From contig NZ_JARVKW010000052.1 of NCBI RefSeq assembly GCF_029813775.1, positions 1 through 48,330 of the forward strand: a stretch of 48,330 nt of DNA, written 5' to 3'. Source of the DNA: Streptomyces sp. DH24. GTDB lineage: Bacteria; Actinomycetota; Actinomycetes; Streptomycetales; Streptomycetaceae. Of the stretch, positions 34,871 to 44,590 are shown piece after piece. The notes beneath the pieces were generated by a model that saw nothing but the letters and a program-made list of their open reading frames with translations, had not been told where the DNA came from and ran no database searches. The first letter of the stretch is position 1. Each line of letters opens with the position of its first letter. The position numbers and the translations under genes were made by a program.

Positions 34871-34987
34871 CAACCCTCGCCGCCCCGGTGGCGTCCGGGA
34901 AGCGCATCCGGCCTGGCAGAACACCGGCTGCGACCAGCCGCCGCAGGGGAGTCACCACCTCGGCACCACACAGCCGGAGGGCGGAGC

Positions 34988-35020
34988 AGGGGCGGCCGGA
35001 CCCGTAAGCCGGCCGCCCCT
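34988..35020 (-). terminator. terminator of the lacI-GH31 operon
   Basis: A perfect 12-bp stem (34988-34999 with 35009-35020) with a 9-base loop lies 9 bases past the GH31 stop on the minus strand. It may also serve the plus-strand operon. Confidence 0.8.
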
Positions 35021-35028
35021 TCGTGCCG

Positions 35029-37071
35029 CTACCCGGCCACCGGCAGCCGCGCCCCGTCCCGCAGGAACAGCGGAATGCGGTCCAGCGGCGCGTCGACCGT
35101 CACGGCCGCCCCGCCCCCGTACGACTCGCCCGTCCACGCGTCCGTCCAGGCCGCGCCCGCCGGGAGATACACCGTGCGGGCCGTCGCGCCCGCCGTCAGC
35201 ACCGGGGCGACCAGCAGGTCCCGGCCGAGCAGGTAGGCGTCGTCCACCGACCACGCCGCCTGGTCCCCGGGGAACTCCAGGAACAGCGGCCGCATCACCG
35301 GCAGCCCCTCCTGGTGGGCCTCCCGCATGACGTCCAGGACGTACGGCTTGAGCCGCTCGCGCAGCCGCAGGTACCGCTCCATGACCGCACCGGCCTCCTC
35401 GCCGTACGACCACACCTCGTTGGGCCCGCCCGTCATCTCCGGGCCGAGCGGCGTGCCCGGGTCGCGGAACCCGTGCAGCCGCATCAGCGGCGACAGCGCG
35501 CCGAACTGGAACCAGCGGACCATCACCTCCCGGTACGCCGGGTCGTCCGGGTCGCCGCCGTGGAAGCCGCCGATGTCCGTGTTCCACCACGGAATGCCGG
35601 ACAGGGCCGTGTTGAGGCCGGCGGCGATCTGCCGGCGCAGGGTGGCGAAGTCGGTGCCGATGTCACCGGACCACAGGGCCGCGCCATAGCGCTGACTGCC
35701 CGCCCACGCCGAGCGGTTGAGGGTGATGACCTCGGTCTCGCCGGCCGCCGTGAGGCCCTCGTGGAAGGTGCGGGAGTTCTCGGCCGGATACATGTTGCCG
35801 ACCTCCAGGCCCGGACCCGCCCAGTAGCGCAGGTTCTCCGAGAAGCCCGGCTTCAGCTCCGGCTCGCAGGCGTCCAGCCAGAACGCGGTGATGCCGTACG
35901 GGTCGAGGTAGTTCTCCTTGATCCGCGACCACACGAACTCCCGAGCGTCCGGGTTGGTCGCGTCGTAGAACGCCACCTGCACGGTGGAGGCGACCTCCTT
36001 GTCCGGCCAGTCCGCGTGCGCCACGGGGCCGTACTGCGTGCCGATGAAATAGCCCCGCTGCTCCATCACCGGGTGGTTCTCCGACAGCGGCGACACCGAC
36101 GGCCACACCGACACCACCAGCTTGATGCCGAGGTCGTCCAGCTCGCGCACCATCGCCGCCGGGTCCGGCCACTGAGCCGGGTCGAACTTCCACTCGCCCA
36201 GGTGCGTCCAGTGGAAGAAGTCGCACACGATCGCGTCGATCGGCAGCCCTCGCCGCTTGTACTCCCGTGCCACCGCGAGGAGTTCGTCCTGCGTGCGGTA
36301 GCGCAGCTTGCACTGCCAGAACCCGGCCGCCCACGCGGGCAGCATCGGCGTACGGCCGGTCACCGCGCTGTAGCGGCGCTGCCCGGCCGCCGGGTCGCCC
36401 GCCGTGATCCAGTAGTCGATCTGCCGGGCCGCGTCCGCCACCCACCGGGTGCCGTTGTGCGCGAGCTCCACCCGGCCGATCGCCGGGTTGTTCCACAGCA
36501 GCGTGTAGCCGCGGCTGGACGTCAGCACCGGAATGCCGACCTCGGCGTTGCGCTGCACCAGATCGACGACCAGGCCCTTCTGGTCCAGCCGCCCGTGCTG
36601 GTGCTGCCCGAGGCCGTACAGCTTCTCGTCCTCGTACGCCGCGAACCGCTGCTCCAGCCGGTGGTGGCCGCCCCCGACCGCCGTGTACAGGCGCGGGCCG
36701 GGCCACCAGAAGTGGGCGCGCTCCTCGGCGAGCAGTTCGGCGCCGTCCCCGGTGCGCAGGAAGCGGACCATGCCCTCGGCGTCGACCTCGGCGGTCAGCG
36801 CGCCGACGGTCAGCGAGGCGCGCCCGTCCTCGATCTTGACGGTGCTCTCCGTGGCCGGCGCCTCGGCCAGGAGCGCGCCCGGCAGATCGTGGAGCACCGG
36901 GCCGCCGAGCCGGGCCCGGACCCGGACCGCGTCCGGCCCCCACGGCTCGATCCGCACGGTCTCCTGACGGCCGCTCCACTCCAGGGCGCCGTCCCGCTCC
37001 CGGAACGTGCCGACGGTGGGCGAGGACTGGGCGAGACTGACCTTGGTCTGCATCTCGGCAGGCTGATTCAC
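35029..37071 (-). CDS. GH31 alpha-xylosidase
   Basis: This 680-residue GH31 enzyme has the nucleophile in FWLDACEPE (Asp400) and the acid/base in LWSGDIGTDF (Asp470). An N-terminal beta-sandwich domain carries YGLGQHQHGRLDQKG, and DFFHWTHLGEWKFDP is a segment typical of the alpha-xylosidase (YicI/XylS-like) branch. It has no signal peptide, so it should act on imported oligosaccharides by removing the alpha-1,6-xylose from the non-reducing glucose. The start is uncertain between GTG at 37071, which has GGAG eight bases upstream, and ATG at 37053; I prefer the GTG. It follows the LacI gene on the same strand with a gap of about 98 bases, so both are probably on one message. Confidence 0.93.
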   Translation of the reverse strand: MNQPAEMQTKVSLAQSSPTVGTFRERDGALEWSGRQETVRIEPWGPDAVRVRARLGGPVLHDLPGALLAEAPATESTVKIEDGRASLTVGALTAEVDAEGMVRFLRTGDGAELLAEERAHFWWPGPRLYTAVGGGHHRLEQRFAAYEDEKLYGLGQHQHGRLDQKGLVVDLVQRNAEVGIPVLTSSRGYTLLWNNPAIGRVELAHNGTRWVADAARQIDYWITAGDPAAGQRRYSAVTGRTPMLPAWAAGFWQCKLRYRTQDELLAVAREYKRRGLPIDAIVCDFFHWTHLGEWKFDPAQWPDPAAMVRELDDLGIKLVVSVWPSVSPLSENHPVMEQRGYFIGTQYGPVAHADWPDKEVASTVQVAFYDATNPDAREFVWSRIKENYLDPYGITAFWLDACEPELKPGFSENLRYWAGPGLEVGNMYPAENSRTFHEGLTAAGETEVITLNRSAWAGSQRYGAALWSGDIGTDFATLRRQIAAGLNTALSGIPWWNTDIGGFHGGDPDDPAYREVMVRWFQFGALSPLMRLHGFRDPGTPLGPEMTGGPNEVWSYGEEAGAVMERYLRLRERLKPYVLDVMREAHQEGLPVMRPLFLEFPGDQAAWSVDDAYLLGRDLLVAPVLTAGATARTVYLPAGAAWTDAWTGESYGGGAAVTVDAPLDRIPLFLRDGARLPVAG

Positions 37072-37169
37072 GAGGCACGCTCCTGGAGGAGTGCGGGCAT
37101 GGCGGTGCCCCGGCGGGACACCTCGGGTGAAGCCGGGCGGATGACGCCCGGTGAGTGAAGAAGGGCGCG

Positions 37170-38183
37170 TCAGGACGCGGTCGGCGCCGGTCCCGAACTC
37201 GCCCGTACCGTCAGCTCGGGCGCGAGCAGCACGACCTCGTCGCCGCCCCGCCCGTCCAGCTTCGCGACCAGGTGTTCCACGGCGTGCCGGCCCATCTCCT
37301 GCGCCGGGATGGCGACCGACGTCAGCCGCACCGACGCCTGCGTGGCGACCTGGTCCGGGCAGATGGCCACCACCGACACATCCTCCGGCACGGCCCGGCC
37401 CTGCTGGCGCAGCAGGGCGAGCAGCGGTTCGACCGCCGACTCGTTCTGCACGACGAAGCCCGTGGTGCCGGGCCGCTCGTCGAGGATGCGGGCGAGCGTC
37501 ACGGCCATCGCGTCGTACCCGCCCTCGCACGGCCGGTGCAGCACGCGCGGGCCCAGCTCCCGCGCGCGGGTGCGCAGGCCGTCCAGGGTGCGTTCGGCGA
37601 AGCCGGTGTGCCGCTCGTAGACCGCCGGGGCCTCGCCGACGACGGCGATGTCGCGGTGCCCCAGCGTCGCCAGATGCTCAAGACACAGGGCGCCCGTCGC
37701 CTTGAAGTCGAGGTCGACGCAGGTCAGCCCCGTGGTGTCGGCGGGCAGCCCGATCAGGACCGACGGCTGGTGCGTCCCGCGCAGCAACGGCAGGCGGTCG
37801 TCGTCGAGTTCGACGTCCATCACGATCATGCCGTCCGCGAGTCCGCTGCCCGTGACGCGGCGCACCGCGTCGGGGCCCTCCTCGCCGGTCAGCAGCAGCA
37901 CGTCGTACCCGTGCGTGCGCGCGGTGGTCGCCACCGCGATGGCGATCTCCATCATCACCGGCACGTACATGTCGGTGCGCAGCGGGATCATCAGCGCGAT
38001 GATGTTCGACCTGCTGCTGGCCAGGGCGCGTGCGCCCGCGTTCGGGTGGTAGCCGAGTTCGCGGATGCTCTGCTCGACCCGCTGCCGGGTGGTCGCGGAG
38101 ATGGACCGCTTGCCGCTGAGGACGTAGCTCACCGTGCTCGCCGAGACTCCGGCGTGCTGGGCGACCTCGGCGAGGGTGACCAT
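37170..38183 (-). CDS. LacI-family repressor, probable regulator of the xyloglucan locus
   Basis: This 337-residue protein has the LacI helix-turn-helix at its N-terminus (TLAEVAQHAGVSASTVSYVLSG) with the hinge helix ending ARALASSRSN, then a periplasmic-binding-protein-like sensor domain (VDLDFKATGALCLEHLATLG; FVVQNESAVEPLLALL). It should bind a sugar or short oligosaccharide released from xyloglucan. The ATG at 38183 places the HTH in the usual position. Its upstream region holds two copies of the palindrome that also stands before the GH3 gene and the transport operon, so it probably represses itself, the GH31 gene and both divergent units at 23.3-23.5 kb. The inducer is unknown. Confidence 0.93.
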   Translation of the reverse strand: MVTLAEVAQHAGVSASTVSYVLSGKRSISATTRQRVEQSIRELGYHPNAGARALASSRSNIIALMIPLRTDMYVPVMMEIAIAVATTARTHGYDVLLLTGEEGPDAVRRVTGSGLADGMIVMDVELDDDRLPLLRGTHQPSVLIGLPADTTGLTCVDLDFKATGALCLEHLATLGHRDIAVVGEAPAVYERHTGFAERTLDGLRTRARELGPRVLHRPCEGGYDAMAVTLARILDERPGTTGFVVQNESAVEPLLALLRQQGRAVPEDVSVVAICPDQVATQASVRLTSVAIPAQEMGRHAVEHLVAKLDGRGGDEVVLLAPELTVRASSGPAPTAS

Positions 38184-38200
38184 CCAGCTCTCCAAGCTTT

Positions 38201-38214
38201 GTGAAGCGCTTCGA
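38201..38214. promoter_or_regulatory. LacI-type operator, near-perfect copy
   Basis: GTGAAGCGCTTCGA differs from the TCGAAGCGCTTCGA core at the left edge only. It lies 18 bases before the lacI start, downstream of the proposed promoter, and suits a roadblock or looping partner for the site at 38288. Confidence 0.75.
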
Positions 38215-38254
38215 CAATGCGCGGGGGCGTACAGGGGCGGGTGAGGGTGATTCG

Positions 38255-38284
38255 ACAGTAGCTCTAGCGGGGAGCGGGTGTCCA
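38255..38284 (-). promoter_or_regulatory. candidate promoter of the lacI-GH31 operon
   Basis: On the minus strand TGGACA (38284-38279) and TACTGT (38260-38255) are 18 bases apart. The start would fall near 38248, between the two operators. Confidence 0.4.
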
Positions 38285-38287
38285 TAG

Positions 38288-38309
38288 GCTGTCGAAGCGC
38301 TTCGACAGC
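38288..38309. promoter_or_regulatory. 22-bp perfect palindrome, LacI-type operator
   Basis: The core TCGAAGCGCTTCGA is extended symmetrically by GCTG and CAGC to a perfect 22-bp palindrome, the best of the four sites. It lies just upstream of the candidate lacI promoter -35. It is also about 185 bases before the divergent acyl-CoA dehydrogenase, so an effect on that gene cannot be excluded. Confidence 0.9.
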
Positions 38310-38492
38310 TTTCTTCGGGCGCTCGCCTTTTCGGTGGGCCACGGCCCTGCCAGTACTACCAGGCCCGGCCCGCATCGGCCGAACGGCCGCGCGAAGGGTG
38401 GTGGGGTGGCCCGGTATCGGGTACATACGATCGGGTAGCACCCGTCGGTAACCAAATGGACCTTGATCCCGATTCGCGGCGAGGTGAGCCTC

Positions 38493-40433
38493 ATGTCCGC
38501 CAGCTCAGAACCAGCGTCCCGACCCACCGTCACCGAACGTGAGGCACGCCGGGTGGCGGAGGCCGCCCGCGAACAGGACTGGCGCAAGCCCAGCTTCGCC
38601 AAGGAGCTGTTCCTCGGGCGCTTCCGCCTCGACCTCATCCATCCGCACCCCCTCCCGGCCGACGAGGACGCCCGGCGCGGCGAGGAATTCCTCGCCAAAC
38701 TGCGCGACTTCTGCGAGACACGCGTCGACCCGGCCGTCATCGAACGGGACGCGCGCATCCCCGACGACGTGATCAAAGGGCTCAAGGAGCTCGGCGCCCT
38801 CGGCATGAAGATCGACACCAAGTACGGCGGCCTCGGCCTCACACAGGTCTACTACAACAAGGCCCTCGCCCTGGTCGGCTCCGCCAGCCCCGCCATCGGC
38901 GCCCTCCTGAGCGCCCATCAGTCCATCGGCGTACCGCAGCCGCTGAAGCAGTTCGGCACCCAGGAGCAGAAGGACACCTTCCTGCCGCGCTGCGCCCGCA
39001 CCGACATCTCCGCCTTCCTGCTCACCGAACCCGACGTCGGCTCGGACCCGGCACGCCTGGCCACCACGGCCGTCCCCGACGGCGACGAGTACGTCCTCGA
39101 CGGGGTCAAACTGTGGACCACCAACGGCGTCGTCGCCGACCTGCTCGTCGTCATGGCGCGCGTGCCGAAGTCCGAGGGCCACCGGGGCGGCATCACCGCG
39201 TTCGTCGTCGAGGCCGGCTCCGAGGGCATCACCGTCGAGAACCGCAACGCCTTCATGGGCCTGCGCGGCATCGAGAACGGCGTCACCCGCTTCCACCGGG
39301 TGCGGGTGCCCGCCGCCAACCGCATCGGCGCGGAGGGCCAGGGCCTGAAGATCGCCCTGACCACGCTCAACACCGGCCGGCTCTCGCTGCCCGCGATGTG
39401 CGTCGGCGCCGGCAAGTGGTGCCTGAAGATCGCCCGCGAGTGGTCGGCGGCCCGCGAACAGTGGGGCAAGCCGGTCGCCCTGCACGAGGCCGTCGGCTCG
39501 AAGATCAGCTTCATCGCCGCCACCACCTTCGCCCTGGAGGCCGTCCTCGACCTGTCCTCCCAGATGGCGGACGAGGACCGCAACGACATCCGCATCGAGG
39601 CCGCCCTCGCCAAGCTGTACGGCTCCGAGATGGCCTGGCTGATGGCCGACGAACTCGTCCAGATCCGCGGCGGACGCGGCTTCGAGACCGCGGCCTCCCT
39701 CGCGGCCCGCGGCGAACGTGCGGTCCCCGCCGAGCAGATCCTGCGCGACCTGCGCATCAACCGCATCTTCGAGGGCTCCACCGAGATCATGCACCTGCTG
39801 ATCGCCCGCGAGGCCGTGGACGCCCACCTGTCCGTCGCCGGCGACCTCATCGACCCCGACAAGTCCCTCGCGGACAAGGCCAGGGCGGGCGCCAACGCGG
39901 GCGTCTTCTACGCCGGATGGCTGCCGAAACTCGTCGCCGGACCAGGACAACTCCCCCTTTCTTACGGCGAGTTCAAGCACGAGGTGGACCTCTCGCCGCA
40001 CCTGCGGTACGTCGAGCGCGCCGCCCGCAAACTGGCCCGCTCCACCTTCTACGCCATGTCCCGCTGGCAGGGCCGCATGGAGACCAAGCAGGGCTTCCTC
40101 GGCCGCGTCGTCGACATCGGCGCCGAACTGTTCGCGATGAGCGCCGCCTGCGTCCGCGCCGAGCTCCTGCGCGGCCGCGGCGACCACGGCCGAGAGGCCT
40201 ACCAGCTCGCCGACGTCTTCTGCCGTCAGTCCCGCATCCGCGTCGACACCCTCTTCGACCGCCTGTGGACCAACACCGACGACCTCGACCACAAGGTCGT
40301 CAAGGGCGTGCTGTCCGGCACGTACGAATGGCTGGAACAGGGCGTGGTCGACCCCTCCGGCGAGGGCCCCTGGATCGCCGACGCGACACCGGGCCCCGCG
40401 CGGAAGGAGAACGTCCACCGGCCCATCCGGTAG
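38493..40433 (+). CDS. long-chain type acyl-CoA dehydrogenase (FadE-like)
   Basis: This 646-residue flavoprotein belongs to the acyl-CoA dehydrogenase family, which introduces a trans double bond at C2-C3 of acyl-CoA. Visible features are FLLTEPDVGSDPA in the FAD/substrate region, KLWTTNGVVADLLVVMARV, and the C-terminal helical domain with IRGGRGFETAASL and INRIFEGSTEIMHLL. It is about 250 residues longer than the usual 380-400; the extra part is an N-terminal extension of about 80 residues and a C-terminal helical domain, as in some actinobacterial FadE proteins. The ATG at 38493 has GAGGTGAG just upstream; a GTG at 38484 is possible. Acyl-chain preference is unknown. Confidence 0.92.
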   Translation: MSASSEPASRPTVTEREARRVAEAAREQDWRKPSFAKELFLGRFRLDLIHPHPLPADEDARRGEEFLAKLRDFCETRVDPAVIERDARIPDDVIKGLKELGALGMKIDTKYGGLGLTQVYYNKALALVGSASPAIGALLSAHQSIGVPQPLKQFGTQEQKDTFLPRCARTDISAFLLTEPDVGSDPARLATTAVPDGDEYVLDGVKLWTTNGVVADLLVVMARVPKSEGHRGGITAFVVEAGSEGITVENRNAFMGLRGIENGVTRFHRVRVPAANRIGAEGQGLKIALTTLNTGRLSLPAMCVGAGKWCLKIAREWSAAREQWGKPVALHEAVGSKISFIAATTFALEAVLDLSSQMADEDRNDIRIEAALAKLYGSEMAWLMADELVQIRGGRGFETAASLAARGERAVPAEQILRDLRINRIFEGSTEIMHLLIAREAVDAHLSVAGDLIDPDKSLADKARAGANAGVFYAGWLPKLVAGPGQLPLSYGEFKHEVDLSPHLRYVERAARKLARSTFYAMSRWQGRMETKQGFLGRVVDIGAELFAMSAACVRAELLRGRGDHGREAYQLADVFCRQSRIRVDTLFDRLWTNTDDLDHKVVKGVLSGTYEWLEQGVVDPSGEGPWIADATPGPARKENVHRPIR

Positions 40434-40542
40434 GGCACCCGCACCCGGCGTGCGCCGGTGAGTCACCAGGGGCTCCCCGGCGCACCACCCCGGAGGGGGA
40501 CGCGCTGTCCGTCCGGCGGCCCCGTGCGGCCACAATGGAGGG

Positions 40543-41805
40543 ATGAGCGACTCTCCAGCCCCCCTCGCCGACCCGCACCTGGTGTACGACCCCGTCGCGG
40601 GAGACGGCCCGAAGGACGTGGTGATCCTCGGCTCCACCGGGTCGATCGGCACCCAGGCCGTGGACCTCGTGCTGCGCAACCCCGGCCGGTTCCGCGTCAC
40701 CGGCCTGTCCGCCAACGGCGGCCGCGTCACCCTGCTCGCCGAGCAGGCGCACCGGCTCGGGGCCAGGACCGTCGCGGTGGCCCGCGAGGACGTCGTACCG
40801 GCGCTGCGCGAGGCGCTCGGCGCGCGCTACGGCACGGGGGAGCCGCTTCCGGAAATCCTGGCCGGGCCGGACGCGGCCACCCAGCTCGCCGCCTCCGACT
40901 GCCACACGGTCCTCAACGGCATCACCGGCTCCATCGGCCTCGCCCCGACCCTCGCCGCCCTGGAGGCGGGCCGCACCCTCGCGCTCGCCAACAAGGAGTC
41001 GCTCATCGTCGGCGGGCCGCTGGTCAAGGCCCTCGCCAAGCCGGGACAGATCATCCCGGTCGACTCCGAGCACGCGGCCCTCTTCCAGGCGCTGGCCGCC
41101 GGCACCCGCGCCGACGTCCGTAAACTGGTCGTCACCGCGTCCGGCGGCCCCTTCCGCGGACGCACCAGGGCCGACCTGGCGAACGTCACGGTGGAGGACG
41201 CCCTCGCGCACCCCACCTGGGCCATGGGCCCGGTCATCACGATCAACTCCGCGACCCTCGTGAACAAGGGCCTGGAGGTCATCGAGGCGCACCTCCTCTA
41301 CGACATCCCCTTCGACCGCATCGAGGTCGTGGTGCACCCGCAGTCGTATGTCCACTCGATGGTCGAGTTCACGGACGGATCCACGATCGCGCAGGCGACG
41401 CCCCCCGACATGCGCGGGCCGATCGCCATCGGCCTGGGCTGGCCGGAGCGCGTCCCGGACGCGGCACCCGCCTTCGACTGGAGCACGGCGTCGACCTGGG
41501 AGTTCCTCCCGCTCGACAACGAGGCCTTCCCGTCGGTGAACCTCGCCCGGCACGTGGGCCGGCTCGCGGGCACCGCCCCGGCGGTGTTCAATGCCGCCAA
41601 CGAGGAGTGCGTGGACGCGTTCCGGCTCGGCGAACTGCCGTTCAACGGGATCATGGACACCGTCACCAAGGTGGTCGAGGAGCACGGCGTCCCGGACACG
41701 GGAACCTCACTGACCGTGCCGGACGTCCTCGAAGCGGAGACCTGGGCCCGTGCCCGGGCCCGGGAACTGACAGCGCGGACGGCGAGCGCGGAGGCGCGTG
41801 CATGA
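40543..41805 (+). CDS. dxr: 1-deoxy-D-xylulose 5-phosphate reductoisomerase
   Basis: This 420-residue enzyme makes 2-C-methyl-D-erythritol 4-phosphate, the first committed step of the MEP isoprenoid pathway, using NADPH and a divalent metal. Visible features: ILGSTGSIGTQ for NADPH, ANKESLIVGG, the metal site in PVDSEHAALFQAL, the KGLEVIEAHLLYD and VVVHPQSYVHSMVEF blocks, and the C-terminal helical domain with NAANEECVDAF. An N-terminal extension of about 25 residues makes it longer than the E. coli enzyme, as is common in actinobacteria. The stop overlaps the next start (ATGA), and ispG of the same pathway lies 1.5 kb downstream. Confidence 0.97.
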   Translation: MSDSPAPLADPHLVYDPVAGDGPKDVVILGSTGSIGTQAVDLVLRNPGRFRVTGLSANGGRVTLLAEQAHRLGARTVAVAREDVVPALREALGARYGTGEPLPEILAGPDAATQLAASDCHTVLNGITGSIGLAPTLAALEAGRTLALANKESLIVGGPLVKALAKPGQIIPVDSEHAALFQALAAGTRADVRKLVVTASGGPFRGRTRADLANVTVEDALAHPTWAMGPVITINSATLVNKGLEVIEAHLLYDIPFDRIEVVVHPQSYVHSMVEFTDGSTIAQATPPDMRGPIAIGLGWPERVPDAAPAFDWSTASTWEFLPLDNEAFPSVNLARHVGRLAGTAPAVFNAANEECVDAFRLGELPFNGIMDTVTKVVEEHGVPDTGTSLTVPDVLEAETWARARARELTARTASAEARA

Positions 41806-43106
41806 CGACCCTGATGTTCATCCTCGGCATAGTGCTCTTCGCCGTAGGCCTGCTCTTCTCCATCGCGTGGCACGAGCTCGGGCACCTGTCGACCGCCAAG
41901 CTGTTCGGCATCCGCGTGCCGCAGTACATGGTCGGCTTCGGCCCGACCCTCTTCTCGCGCAGGAAGGGCGAGACGGAGTACGGCATCAAGGCCATCCCGT
42001 TCGGCGGCTACATCCGCATGATCGGCATGTTCCCGCCCGGCCCCGACGGACGCCTGGAGGCCCGCTCCACCTCGCCCTGGCGCGGCATGATCGAGGACGC
42101 CCGCTCCGCCGCGTTCGAGGAGCTCAGGCCGGGCGACGAGACCCGCCTGTTCTACACGCGCGCGCCCTGGAAGCGCGTCATCGTGATGTTCGCCGGCCCC
42201 TTCATGAACCTGATCCTGGCCGTGGCGCTGTTCCTCATCGTCCTGATGGGCTTCGGCATCACCCAGCAGACCACCACGGTCGGCTCCGTCTCCAAGTGCG
42301 TCATCTCGCAGAGCGAGAACCGCGACACCTGCAAGGGCTCCGACCCGGCCGCCCCGGCCGCCGCCGCGGGCCTCAAGGCCGGCGACCGCTTCGTCTCCTT
42401 CAACGGCGTCCGCACGGAGTCCTGGAACCAGCTCTCCGACCTCATCCGGGCCAACCCCGGCAAGGACGTGCCGATCGTCGTCGAGCGGGGCGGCGAGGAA
42501 GTCACCCTGCACGCGAAGATCGCCACCAACCAGGTCGCGAAGAAGGACGCCGGCGGCCGGATCGTCGAGGGCGAGTACGTCACGGCCGGCTTCCTCGGCT
42601 TCAGCGCCGCCACCGGCGTCGTCAAACAGGACTTCGACGAGTCCCTGACCTGGATGGGCGACCGCATCGGCGAGGCCGCCCACTCCATCGCCGCACTCCC
42701 CGGCAAGGTCCCCGCCCTGTGGGACGCGGCCTTCGGCGACGGCCCGCGCGAGCCGGACTCCCCGATGGGCGTGGTCGGCGCGGCCCGGGTAGGCGGCGAG
42801 ATCGCCACCCTGGACATCCCGCCCACCCAGCAGCTCGCCATGTTCGTCATGCTGGTCGCCGGCTTCAACCTCTCCCTGTTCCTCTTCAACATGCTCCCGC
42901 TGCTGCCCCTGGACGGCGGCCACATCGCGGGCGCGCTCTGGGAGTCGCTGCGCCGCAACGTCGCCAAGCTGCTGCGCCGCCCGGACCCCGGCCCGTTCGA
43001 CGTGGCGAAGCTGATGCCGGTGGCCTACGTGGTCGCGGGAATCTTCATCTGCTTCACGATTCTCGTGCTCATCGCGGACGTCGTTAACCCGGTGCGCATC
43101 TCCTAG
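41802..43106 (+). CDS. rseP: site-2 protease, RseP-type zinc metalloprotease
   Basis: This 434-residue membrane protease has the zinc motif HELGH at residues 24-28 in its first helix and the second metal motif PLDGG with Asp371 in a late helix. Between them is a PDZ domain (AAAGLKAGDRFVSFNGV). At least four membrane helices are visible, for example LILAVALFLIVLMGFGI and VAYVVAGIFICFTILVLIADVV. The family cuts membrane-anchored anti-sigma factors within the bilayer. Its start overlaps the dxr stop (ATGA), so expression is probably coupled; the dxr-rseP-ispG order is also found in mycobacteria. A strong terminator follows. Confidence 0.95.
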   Translation: MTTLMFILGIVLFAVGLLFSIAWHELGHLSTAKLFGIRVPQYMVGFGPTLFSRRKGETEYGIKAIPFGGYIRMIGMFPPGPDGRLEARSTSPWRGMIEDARSAAFEELRPGDETRLFYTRAPWKRVIVMFAGPFMNLILAVALFLIVLMGFGITQQTTTVGSVSKCVISQSENRDTCKGSDPAAPAAAAGLKAGDRFVSFNGVRTESWNQLSDLIRANPGKDVPIVVERGGEEVTLHAKIATNQVAKKDAGGRIVEGEYVTAGFLGFSAATGVVKQDFDESLTWMGDRIGEAAHSIAALPGKVPALWDAAFGDGPREPDSPMGVVGAARVGGEIATLDIPPTQQLAMFVMLVAGFNLSLFLFNMLPLLPLDGGHIAGALWESLRRNVAKLLRRPDPGPFDVAKLMPVAYVVAGIFICFTILVLIADVVNPVRIS

Positions 43107-43123
43107 CCGCACCCGGTTTCCCG

Positions 43124-43152
43124 GTGGCCCGGCGGGTTTCCCGCCGGGCCAC
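43124..43152 (+). terminator. terminator after rseP
   Basis: A perfect 13-bp stem (43124-43136 with 43140-43152) closes a TTT loop 17 bases past the rseP stop. It suggests that ispG has its own promoter. Confidence 0.8.
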
Positions 43153-43276
43153 TTCCATCGAGTGGGTTTGCGGGCCGTGATGTGCCGGGGCCGACCCCCG
43201 TGCCGTAATCTCGAAGCGCGGGAGCCCGCTGCCGGCGGGACCGGGCCTTGATCCACGACTTGGGGTTGCACAGCAG

Positions 43277-44434
<1,158 letters not shown>

Positions 44435-44450
44435 CCCCGGCCCCCGCGCA

Positions 44451-44484
44451 CCCCGGCGCCCCGTCACCCCCAGCGGTGCCGGGG
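44451..44484 (+). terminator. probable terminator after ispG
   Basis: A 10-bp stem with one G-T pair (44451-44460 with 44475-44484) and a 14-base loop begins 17 bases after the ispG stop. It is weaker than the others in the window. Confidence 0.5.
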
Positions 44485-44590
44485 CGTACGCGTGTCCGCA
44501 CTGTGGCGCCCGGCCGCGCACCGGGCGACGCGGCACATTTTCGGCAGGTACAGTGCGGAAACCAGCAGACCTGAGGACGAGGCCCCGCAC

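Noticed and set aside
20477..38309. xyloglucan locus as a recently acquired island
   Set aside because: Codon use and GC look the same as the neighbours, and no tRNA, integrase, transposase or flanking direct repeat was found.
38505..40730. 741-codon open frame on the minus strand
   Set aside because: It is fully antisense to the acyl-CoA dehydrogenase and has no domain or ribosome site; it is a codon-bias shadow.
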